From the NCBI GenBank assembly GCA_030142905.1, contig JASJOG010000299.1:124001-188000 (forward strand): 64,000 nt of DNA, given 5' to 3'. The notes beneath the pieces are model-generated. The model did not search any database, was not told the DNA's origin, and saw nothing but the letters and a program-made list of their open reading frames with translations. Positions 22,282 through 32,401 of the stretch are shown here, in pieces. Each line of letters begins with the position of its first letter. The stretch's first letter is position 1. The stretch comes from Heliopora coerulea (taxonomy: Eukaryota; Cnidaria; Anthozoa; Scleralcyonacea; Helioporidae). A program made the translations under genes and the position numbers.

Positions 22282-23494
22282 GTAAATTTTTCTACCTCAT
22301 TTCTATGGGTCACTAGTATCTAAATTTTGATGGTTATAACTCTTTTACCATGGGAGCTCTCCCTTTGACGAGTAAAATCGTCTGGCATTATTTCAAGTAA
22401 AGTAATAGCAATCTTATCCCACCGGGAAAGAGTTAAGGGTGAAAACAACTTAATGTATTCCCTTACAGAAAATTTGGTTCAATTTCACAAATGAAAATAG
22501 TACTTAATTTATGAAAGAGCATCTATTCCATACGTAAAATAAAAATTTTATATTAGAAATTAATTTTCATAATGGCGACCTTCCAATTTATATATGAAAT
22601 ACGTGTTTTGTATACTAAAATTTCACATTTGACATTTTGAACCATGTCATTGGACACGTAGATTAGGTATTTTAAATGTAAAAATGTTCCTTTTCATTTG
22701 TAAAATGAAGACTTCATATTTGATATGATTCCATTTATCATCTTCCATATCATTCTCTTGCTGAGTCATATCCAGTGAGGATTCCGGTCACCACATACAC
22801 CTTTTCCAGTTCACTGCCAGAAAATATACTATCATTAACGCCAACCTCAAACACATTAACGCAACAATACATTTTATTCAATCGGCATTCATGTGCGTTG
22901 ACACGCAACCATTTGCATCGAAGGGCATTCTTAGCGCCAACATACGACCATTAACACCATTCTTTTATACATTAGGGATAATAAAATTTCAAATACGCAA
23001 GATATTTCTCTTGTGCAATTAGAATAAAATTCTCCTAAATGTGTAGTAGAATGATGTTAACGGTCGTCTGTTGATGGCAATGGTTGCGTATCTACGTTAG
23101 TGAATGACAATTGAATAAAATGAATGTATTTTTGCGTTAATGAGTTTGAGGTTGGTGCTAATGATAGTATGTTTTGTGGTAATGAACAGCAAAAGGTGTA
23201 ATACTACATAATACTACATTTTAATAATAGCATGGCCGGTCAACATCAATAGTGGTCTTGCCAATGGAGTAGTCTTTATCAACCTTAAAAAGCTTTTGAC
23301 AGCATCAGCAACAATATTGTCATATGTAGGTATCAAAATTATGCTGTTGACCAAGCCATAAATGCAGAGTAAAGATTGGTGGTTGAATTCAACAATCAAT
23401 GCTTTTTGTGCATGCTCTACATACGAAAAATGCTCAATTACTATGTCAATCTTGGAAGGAAGGCTTCAACCTAAGAAATTTCTTTATTCAACAG
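22282..23494 (+). other. Intron carrying a hairpin MITE
   Basis: The intron has a GT donor at 22282 and an acceptor tctttattcaacag| at 23494. Its middle third is the hairpin element at 22796-23200. No further exon is recognised. Confidence 0.55.
22796..23200. mobile_element. Hairpin MITE with TA target duplication
   Basis: Two arms of about 190 bases face each other. The left begins TACACCTTTT and holds 'actatcattaacgccaacctc'; the right is its inverse and ends AAAAGGTGTA. TA at both outer borders fits a Tc1/mariner-type target duplication. The loop of about 50 bases has no coding potential. Confidence 0.7.
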
Positions 23495-23551
23495 GTACTG
23501 ACCCCAGGAAAGGTTTACCTATTGAAGATGACACTGGCTTCAAACAAACGA
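23495..23551 (+). CDS. Roco-Death gene, linker exon 2 (57 nt, phase 1-1)
   Basis: The exon is bounded by caacag| and |gtaagc and encodes TDPRKGLPIEDDTGFKQT. Length and phases equal those of the exon at 1599, and both share the CxCCAGGAA stretch and the gtaagcat donor, so they are probably paralogous linkers. The trailing A joins AA of the next exon to make Lys. Confidence 0.65.
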
Positions 23552-24228
23552 GTAAGCATGTTTCTTTTACTCCATGTGTTCTCTCCCGATCCATCTAATC
23601 ATAAACTAGTCTGATACTTGTCAAAATGCCGATTATTTGCTTGGCTTCCTCCATTCGAGAGCTAGAAGTATGCTCCAACACATTAACTTATGAAACTAAT
23701 ATTGGAAAACTGCACAAGTAGTCACTTTTCGGTATGAAGTAAAGGCTGAGCGAAAATGAAATCAACTGGCAATTGACCAATGCTTGGCACAACTATTCTG
23801 TAGGAAGTATGCAAATGAGTGAAAATGTGGAATGTATACAAAAGCCTAAAGTTGTGAACGAAACTTAAATGAATGCAAGAAGCTGATTATGGTTTTTAAT
23901 ACGGAAAATAATACATTATGGTATATATTAAGGGGCTCGTTACGCGGAAAAAATTCAGCCCGGGCTCGAATGTCAGCTCGGCTAATAGGAATAAAACTTT
24001 AAGGCTGAGGCCTGGTTGAAATTTTTGCCGCTTAATGGTAACTAAATTTTTAAAGAGATTTTTTAGGGAAGGTCAAGCTAATAAATGAGTCCTGCTTGAA
24101 ATTTTCCAGATGTAATCATTCGCCGAAAACATTTGTCATTATAGTATCTCCATGACAAACATCTTCGGTTCTTGTAAGCTGCTTATTTGCCCTATCTTTA
24201 ACCGATTTTGGTTCAAAAATTTTAATAG

Positions 24229-24503
24229 AACTGCTTGATGGAGAAATTGGTGGTATAGGAAAAAGAATTGGGCACAACTGGAAGGAAGTCGCCTTGCGGA
24301 CCAATCAATTCCAATTACACGAGATTGACGACATATTTTATTCAAGAGTGAATCAAGATGAAACGTCAAAAGCTCTAGACATGCTGACCCGCTACCAAAA
24401 GATGTGTGGAACAAGAGAGAATTTGGTGCATGCTCTCAATCGCCTGAAGCTTTACGATGTAGCAAAGAAAGTGGAGACTGGATATTTTGTGGACAATGAA
24501 TAA
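24229..24503 (+). CDS. Roco-Death gene, terminal exon: Death domain
   Basis: Death domains are six-helix bundles that recruit partners by homotypic contacts. The exon follows attttaatag| and encodes about 91 residues ending in TAA 24501-24503. The pattern IGKRIGHNWKEVALR ... IDDIFYSRVNQDETSKALDMLTRYQKM-CGTRENLVHALNRLKLYDVAKKVE fits a Death domain: Trp in helix 2, acidic loop, Leu-rich helix 5, closing VAKKVE. Roc-COR-Death order also occurs in DAPK1, but here no kinase is seen. The exon is intact. Confidence 0.8.
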
Positions 24504-24509
24504 CATATG

Positions 24510-25138
24510 CATTTGAAGAACTAAATCTCTTTTTCAAAATGCAAAATCATATGAATATTACGTGTCATCGGAATCTTTAACAGCGTCGGCTGAATTTTGA
24601 CATTCCGCAAAGTTCCTGTGTTTAACAACTAAAATCATGTCTAGCAAAACAAATGTTTTTTTCTAAGGAAACTGGAAATTTACGCTTTTACTTTTTTACT
24701 TATAATAAAATGCTCCACGATTAAGCGCAGAAAAACTTTCATGACACAACTCTTTACCAGGCCTACCGGCCGATTATTATTGAGGTCTTTGAGGTCAATC
24801 ACTTTAGCATGCGATTCTGCGGAATATCTTCATTGAAGACCGAGAATGTCCCACTTGAAGGGCAACTGGACTACCCTGCAAGCATACAAAACAAAACGCA
24901 CCAGAGACGGGGGCTCCTTTTGCGTACTTGGCAGGTCACTTTTTGACAATGTTATAACTAAAAAACTTAAAATTGTACTTGGTCTCTTGATTTGTCACTT
25001 TTTTATGGAGGAAAGTGCGAGGAACAAACGTATGGTCGCGTACGACCCTATTAGCTGGCTAAGAGTTAAAGAAGGTAAGTTTTTTATTTGGGCATTTTTA
25101 CTGAATGAACAGCAAAATTCTGTCTCTGAAACAGCGAC
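24510..25138. other. 3' flank of the Roco-Death gene; no further gene
   Basis: An open frame of about 100 codons (24846-25151, +) has no recognised motif. It includes a donor-like aag|gtaagt at about 25075, so a small unrelated exon is possible but unproven. Confidence 0.4.
24704..24709 (+). promoter_or_regulatory. Candidate polyadenylation signal of the Roco-Death gene
   Basis: AATAAA lies about 200 bases after the stop codon, in an AT-rich 3' flank. Context is the only support. Confidence 0.4.
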
Positions 25139-25389
25139 AAGTATAAAATAAAATATATTCCGAAGAATAATGTCATCTTGAAAACTCAAGATATGAGTCA
25201 ATACAAGATATAACTATCGTTGAAATTGTGATATTTCGACTTTATTTCAAAGTCATCTTCATTCTGTCTGAAGATGACTGAAATAAAGTCGAAATATCAC
25301 AGTTTCAACAATAGTTATATCTTGTATTGACTCATATCTTGAGTTTTCAAGATGACATTATTCTTCGGAATATGTTTTATTTTATACTT
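25139..25389. repeat. Palindrome with hammerhead-like core at the apex
   Basis: Arms of about 120 bases (25139-25261 and 25270-25389) are near-perfect inverse complements. The CUGAAGA box begins in the short loop and the rest of the core lies in the right arm. No coding potential is seen. Confidence 0.85.
25264..25302 (+). ncRNA. Hammerhead-ribozyme-like motif with complete helix I
   Basis: Helix I is CUGU (25264-25267) with ACAG (25299-25302), 4 bp. The first box CUGAAGA is at 25268-25274. After one unpaired U, helix II is GACU/AGUC with loop GAAAUAA. GAAA is at 25291-25294, and a self-complementary AUAU can form helix III between two molecules. AUC is a legal NUH cleavage triplet. Helices I and III differ in sequence from the copy at 45.4 kb yet still pair, which is what selection or ancestry of a folded RNA predicts. 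The unpaired U is non-canonical. Confidence 0.6.
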
Positions 25390-26670
25390 TTTGAAGTTGT
25401 CGGCTGGTCATGATTTTTAAACAGCGACAAAATATGCGACTTTCTGATAAGATCGAAATAATGTCATTTCAATTTCCATCGTCCTTTTTTACGTACTCAT
25501 ATCATGGGTTTTCGAGATGATGCTTTCTGGTTTGTTTTGTTTTAATTTTTAAAATCGGTTAAAACAACCAACAAGCTATCACATTTGGCAGTTTTTTGCA
25601 GTTAAATGTTGATTTATTTAACGAAAACCAATGGTTATCACTGCCCGTTTTCCAAGAGTAAATATTGATTGGGGATTTAAAACTGGGACAATCTACTGAC
25701 ATTGCCTTAATGTTCTTTTATATTACAGAAATTGGTTTGAAATGAAGAAACTCTGGTTTTCCTAAAAAGGCTAAAAATTAATGATTTGAAATGCAGTTTT
25801 TACTTTTGTACAGTCATAATCGAGTTTTAAAAACCGCCAGCCGCGATGAGCGGACGTTTAGAGGATACAGGTTACTCCAATGGGAATAACTGTGAAATTT
25901 AAGAGTCCGTTCACACATGTGATATTTTTGCCTCACGATTGAAATCTTGCATGATGTGCTAAACTGACAAGAGCATCGAGGACAAATTTGAGGGGATCAA
26001 GAGAATATATTGCTACGTGGCTGTCATGGATTTATTGCATACACCAGAATGACAAACGCAACATACAATATCGAACGTGCACACGGACCGTATCAATCCA
26101 CTTTTATTACAATAGGAGCTCTTTTGTTTAATAAGGAATCCCTCGAAAATTTTGTTTTCGAAATAACTTTGTACTATATAACAAGCATCAAGGGCGGCAG
26201 AAGCGGACGGGAGCTGTGGGGTATTCATCCTCACAAAACCTAAAAGGTGGGAGAATAGCCCCACGAATGGTGACAATGTCTCCAACCACTTTGCCACGAA
26301 GCAAAGCCTTTATTGTTCTCATCGTTAGCCGTGCAAAAAATTCGAATGAGAATTGAGCTATTTTGACCAGCAACAAACCGCTGAAAACCTGAAATACATT
26401 CAACTAATAAAATAAAGATGGAATGCAGTGATTTTTTGTTGTTTCGCGCAAAACTCGTCGCGCTGTAGACAAAAATAAAAACGTGTTTGTAAAAAAGGAA
26501 TAAGGAGTTAACAGAAATTTAAACATACAAAAAGTTCAATGAGAACAATTAATACAACAGCACGCCTTAGAATTCGGAAAATGGTGTTTTTTAGACAATG
26601 ATCTCAGACTCCCCAATGATTTCTTAAGCATTTCGACCTCGCCCTCACAAAACTCAAACTGTTCTGCCGT
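25390..26670. other. Intergenic; no recognised gene
   Basis: This AT-rich DNA carries short unmatched frames on both strands (26010-26400). No motif is recognised. Confidence 0.45.
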
Positions 26671-26676
26671 CATTGA

Positions 26677-26745
26677 AAACCATCAATGCTAATGCAATTA
26701 TCAATGCTAATGCAATTATCAATGCTAATGCAATTATCAATGCAA
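26677..26745 (+). repeat. 18-base tandem repeat, about 4 copies
   Basis: The unit ATGCTAATGCAATTATCA is repeated with a degenerate last copy. It yields an INANA-type peptide repeat with no meaning as a gene. Confidence 0.85.
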
Positions 26746-26814
26746 ATAGAAACCGCTATAGCCGCACGTGGTACCACAACGTAATGTTTCCAAGTTCCAG
26801 CCTTACCTCGTCCT

Positions 26815-27475
26815 ATAAAAACTCCTTCACTATCGCGTGGGCTTTATCTGCGGCTTTATTTCCTTTCTTGGTGATGAACTCAGTCAAAAACGTTTTATCC
26901 TCACGCTGTTGTTGAACCATCAAACAAGCCAGCTCTATAAATGCTAGGTCATCTTCCTCGCCCGAATTATTGCCGACAGTTCATTGATAGTCTACTTTCT
27001 GTTCAGGCCATTCCCTTCCCTTTCCACCTTTTCCTTGTAGTAATCGCACTATCGGCATTCGGTGGCTAGAAAGTTCGGGTTGATTTGAGTTCTCGAATGC
27101 ACCATTGCCTTCCTTTGTCATGGATAATTACAACTCATAAGCGTTATAATGAGCGTTGTGCCTGTCACCGATATTAACTTTAGCTGCACGTTTCATCCAG
27201 AGATTGAGCACCTGGACATCGGTTCTTTCCACTAAATTGACCACAGTATAGTAATATTTGCTATTGTGTGTGTTTGTGTTGGAAAATTTAAAGCACAAGT
27301 CCAACTTCGCTTGACACCCCCCTTCCTCGGTTTTATTCACAACAACCCTGATCCCACTGGGCTTGCCAGACTTCACGAAAGAAGTCACTGTTAAACACAA
27401 GAGTAGAAGATGACAAAAACAATAGACTACTTTATCAACTTCTGTGTCGTATTTGTGAGCAAATCGAGCGCCCAA
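26815..27475 (-). pseudogene. Degenerate ORF of unknown family, possible signal peptide
   Basis: One - strand frame runs from ATG 27475 to TAG 26815 and is interrupted only by TAA (about 27134) and TGA (about 26985). The composition looks protein-like throughout. A hydrophobic stretch near residues 17-30 (VVYCFCHLLLLCLTV) could be a signal peptide or membrane anchor. Later come a Cys pair (GGCQAKLDLCF) and a charged helical C-terminus (REDKTFLTEFITKKGNKAADKAHAIVKEFL). I do not recognise the family. It may be a decayed host gene or an element gene. Chance openness is possible, but only two stops in about 220 codons argue mildly against it. Confidence 0.4.
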
Positions 27476-28449
27476 CAGTTATTTTCTGAGTTGCAGATCG
27501 AGTTATAAGAGAAAGACAAAAGAGACATTGTGAACAAACTATGATGGATATCAAACATCCATTTGAACCGACCGACGGAGAAATCGTTCAGTTAGGTAAG
27601 AAAATGTTATCGACATGAAAACTAATCCGTGTAAAAAATTTTCGAATGCCATAAGTAAGTTTTCACTGACGGCCTGCTCGCTGTGGTTGTGAAATATCAA
27701 AGTTTCTACATTGTCACGGCGGTACTTAACATTCCAAACTATTTCTTGGGTTAGTGCAATGGCCAAGTGTATGATTGCGTAGCGCTCATAAAGAGAAGTG
27801 GACGTTCTAACATGGTGATGGCCAGACTCCATTACTCGTCCAAGAGATGAGCTCTTATTCGTAATCGTGATTCAAACGCGCGGAACGTTGCGAGACTTGA
27901 GTATAGCGTAAAAATGCATAGGCAGCTAGGCGAGTAGTTTTCGGTTTTCGAAAGTCGAGCAAAATCCCAAGTGTTTAGATCACAGTAGCCAAACAAGGGA
28001 ATCCATTTGGTATTTCTTTTATAAAATAACGACAGATGAAAAGCAGTCAACTTAATAAACACAATGATGAAGTAAGCAATTCTCCCGGAAATCATCAACT
28101 ACGCATCAATCAGAGTCAACCTCTGAAGATCGAACCCTGGTCAACAAAGCGAAGCCATTTCAACGCGGTGACGAAGAGGAAAATCATGTGTGTTTTTTTA
28201 AAGCTATTTGAAAGTCAACTAACGTACCAAGTGTTTGAATCACAGTATTCAAACACACAAAAACCGTTACGTGTTTCTTTCCTGAAATAATAAGGCGAAA
28301 CGTACAAAACAAACTTCAGTACACTTTTGACGGTAAATTGTCCGAGTTTGGATACTCTTATCCAAACATGGGTATTAACCAATCAGAGCTTGCGAACGAG
28401 TCACGTTACTTTATAAAACTCTATCAGCTACCTAAATTGTTCTCCCTAG
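27476..28449. other. Intergenic; no recognised gene
   Basis: Short frames on both strands lack motifs. A phrase recurs twice within the stretch ('ccaagtgtttgaatcacagta' near 28230 resembles the inverse context near 27980), so old repeat DNA is likely. Confidence 0.4.
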
Positions 28450-28668
28450 AGTTCCAGTAAGGACCACACCTCTTGGGTCCACTGTTACCAGAGGAGGAAA
28501 CCGGAGTACCCGGAGAAAACCTGCGATGCTTGTTAGAGTCAAACTGGACAACACTCTTTTCACACGGGACCAAGGTAACTTTAATCAGATAACTGCGCAG
28601 AGTCGGAAGCGAACCTTAGTCACAGTGGTGAGACACACGCGAACTACCACAGTGCCCCCACCAACCCA
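28450..28668 (-). repeat. Second SINE family, - strand copy
   Basis: On the - strand it reads GGTGGGGGCACTGTGGTAGT with a tRNA-like head, then the conserved body 'ttctccgggtactccggttt' found at 37.8-38.05 kb in the + sense. Confidence 0.6.
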
Positions 28669-29485
<817 letters not shown>

Positions 29486-29630
29486 TGGGCTCGATGGCTC
29501 AACAGGTAGAGTGACGGACCGGTATCTCGAAGGTGCGAGTTCAAATCCCGCTCGAGTAAACATTTTTCAATTGACTTCGGCAGTGTCAAATTATCATGAA
29601 AAAATTCTGTTCATGTATATCTCTGTGGAT
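29486..29630 (+). repeat. tRNA-derived SINE, third type
   Basis: The tRNA-like head at 29486-29558 has A box TGGCTCAACAGGTAGAGTG and B box AGTTCAAATCC. It is followed by the body 'gacttcggcagtgtc' and 'attctgttcatgtatatctc', which is also found at 29313-29370. Confidence 0.6.
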
Positions 29631-31694
29631 GATTCTGAAACGATCCGACTTTGTTGGACAATTTTGTTGCATCCAACATTGTTTAATCGTTTGCCACGCT
29701 ATGTTCATCGAACATTTTGTTGGATTACGTTTGCTTCCGATCAAAATCTGATCCAACATTTTGATTTGTCCAACAGATGTTGGAGAGTTTGGTCGTTTGT
29801 CCAATAAAGTCGCATTGCTGAAATGGAGGAGCTGGTGCCTCACGCCAATCAAATATGACTAATTAGCCTCGTGCGTCAGCACTGGGGAGGTTGACATATA
29901 TGTTAAAAATCATACTAAACAACTCAGTACTTCGAAGGTAATGAAAGTTTGCAAGGATTCCGATAATGAAAACTCGACAGGATTCCGATAATGAAGTTTC
30001 CCGGCAGGGTTCGTGCACTGATGGCCCATCAAAATTCCACGACTTTTCCATGATCATATTTACAAAAATTCGTGACTTGGAAAACCTAGAAAGAACAAAA
30101 CGAGCTGAACAGGGGCTCCGTCGAACCACAGGGGTTGCGGGGACCCATTCTCTGAATTGAAGTGCACGGCCAAGTTATGATAACTTAATGTTACGAGTAT
30201 CGTAGATACGATTTTTACGATATTTTTGACGTTCATTGATGGGCCCACGAAACTTAAAAATGCGAGCGAAGAAAATTGAGATAGAATTATTCGCTGATGC
30301 AGAAGAAATCTAATTTTCCATGACTTTCCATGACCGGCGCTAATTTTCCAGGTTTTCCTGGCATGGATTTTGAAATTTTGATTTTCCATGATTTTCCAGG
30401 TTATTCATGACCCGTAGAAATCCTGCCAGGGTAAATTTTATAAAGATAAACGTGAATTTTCAGGATTTTTATTGCCATAAAACATCCCCGCTCTATTCGA
30501 TTCTTTATCCAGTCTCGCGTCCTTTTTGTTAGGGACTGATCATATGGAGCGAGCCAGGCCAGGTTAACCACTCGGTTAATCGAGCTAGATTAAACTGCTC
30601 GCTAACCCAGCAAGATATCTCGACTTTTATCGATGTGCTTATTTTGTTATCATATACAAGCCAAATTTGTATTTGTCTCAAGCTAGCCTGGTAAAAGTCT
30701 CACTTTTCTCGTCGTTGACATTCCCGCCTTTTCGAGTAATTCGTAATGAAGCAACCTCGCTCCAACTTCCCTCCTCGGACTAGACGTCATCATTTCCTAA
30801 CCTCCCTACTGCACGGCTAGGCAGCCAATCAGCGTGTGCTATTTTGCGTACAGGCCGGATAGCGAGCACAGCCGTATAAAGCTCACTATAGCAACCATTA
30901 TAGTAAAAAGTACAGTAAAAAGATTATTTTAAAAATATAAAATACCTGACCCAATAAAGCAGAGTATGGCAACCATCGACCAAGCAATACATGTATGATA
31001 ACAGTATTCAAAACAATGACCATTGAGCATTCCAAGCTGACATAGTTATCAAGTAAAAATTTTATATATGAGTGATGAAGTTTTTATGCTCATTTGGCTG
31101 ATATATATATAAAGAAAAACCCAAAAGAAGTTTGGGCCAACAAAATCTTTCTGGGGATAACTGAAAAGGACCAATGGTTTTCCAAGGGACAACGAAGAAA
31201 AAAAATTCACTTCGAACCCCATACCTGTATGTACCGAGGAAAAAATATCTTACTACAATAAGATGCCAGAGTGCAACTTGTGTCTTACGTTTTCCAAAGT
31301 TAACCGAAAGACAACGTACGGCGTTCCTTCCACCAAGATTAAGCCAAGGATTGTTCACCACAGCTGCAAACTAAGGCTCCATTGGGACATTTACAATTTT
31401 CCCGCGCAAAATCGGGCCAGTGAACAAAATTTTCACAACTTAAATTGGAATACGAGTATTTATTACATGGCTGTGGCAGCGACCAGTCCGAATACGGAAA
31501 TCCAGCTATTTGATTGGTTCATAAGTGGTCTGATATTTCCCATATTGTCAGCTCTGGTGTGAAAATTTAAGAGAGTCTTGCTTGTGTCGAATTAAAATTT
31601 AAACTTTTCACAAAATATGAAGTGGAAGTGTATTACAAAAAGTCAGAGAAGGAAAAGTAACCAAGTAGAATGAAGTCGGTGAAGAAATTATTTA
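29631..31694. other. Intergenic; repeat debris
   Basis: 29650-29800 is rich in alternating 'ccaacat'/'tgttgga' words. 29985-30100 and 30300-30420 hold diverged 'ttttccatgacttttcc'-type repeats in a MITE-like arrangement. No gene is recognised. Confidence 0.45.
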
Positions 31695-31740
31695 AAGTAG
31701 ATGAACGATCTTCAAGCTCGATACTCAGAAAATGATATCT

Positions 31741-31816
31741 GAGCCCCAGACGGGGATCGAACCCGCAACCTTCTGATGACCGGTTAGACGCTCTAACCAT
31801 TGAGCTACCGAGACTC
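31741..31816 (-). repeat. tRNA-like SINE head (complete)
   Basis: The 76 nt fold as a cloverleaf: 7-bp acceptor GAGTCTC/GGGGCTC, D stem GCTC/GAGC, T stem GCGGG/CCCGT. The anticodon stem has a mismatch, and the base before the apparent anticodon (GGT) is C instead of the invariant U33. It repeats at 32275 and 33927, so a SINE is favoured over a functional tRNA. Confidence 0.65.
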
Positions 31817-32274
31817 AGATGGCGAGCTAAGTTGCAAATTCGATATATATATGTGCGACCTAAGCGGAAGCCACTATATATTGATAATGATTGAAGCAGT
31901 TTGATGTTTAGGAAACATGAAAGCTTGGATATATTGAAGTAGATGAACGATCTTCAAGCTCGATACTCAGAAAATGATATCTGAGCCCCAGACGGGGATC
32001 GAACCCGCAACCTTCTGATGACCGGTTAGACGCTCAATGGTTAGCTCAATGGTTAGAGCGTCTAACCGGTCATCAGAAGGTTGCGGGTTCGATCCCCGTC
32101 TGGGGCTCAGATATCATTTTCTGAGTATCGAGCTTGAAGATCGTTCATCTACTTCAATATATCCAAGCTCTCATGTTTCCTAAACATCAAACTGCTTCAA
32201 TCATTATCAATATATAGTGGCTTCCGCTTAGGTCGCACATATATATATCGAATTTGCAACTTAGCTCGCCATCT

Positions 32275-32350
32275 GAGTCTCGGTAGCTCAATGGTTAGAG
32301 CGTCTAACCGGTCATCAGAAGGTTGCGGGTTCGATCCCTGTCTGGGGCTC
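32275..32350 (+). repeat. tRNA-like SINE head (complete)
   Basis: This is the same 76-nt cloverleaf as 31741-31816 on the opposite strand, with one T-arm change (CCCTGT for CCCCGT). Confidence 0.65.
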
Positions 32351-32401
32351 AGATATCATTTTCTGAGTATCGAGCTTGAAGATCGTTCATCTACTTCAAT
32401 A

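Larger units (their letters stand above)
31695..32396. repeat. SINE palindrome with 341-base arms
   Basis: The left arm 31695-32035 and right arm 32056-32396 are almost perfect inverse complements with a 20-base centre (aatggttagctcaatggtta). Each arm contains a truncated and a complete tRNA-like SINE plus body (atatatatcg, cctaagcgg). It can be read as two head-to-head SINE tandem units joined inside their tRNA heads. Confidence 0.9.

Noticed and set aside
26673..26915. NANAII repeat protein
   Set aside because: The frame is created by an 18-base tandem repeat and is short.
31741..31816. Functional tRNA gene (apparent anticodon GGT)
   Set aside because: It has C at position 33, a mismatch in the anticodon stem, and several near-identical copies embedded in one SINE body.
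31695..32396. CRISPR-like or tandem array
   Set aside because: The repeats are tRNA-SINE units in inverted orientation in a eukaryotic genome, with no regular spacers.
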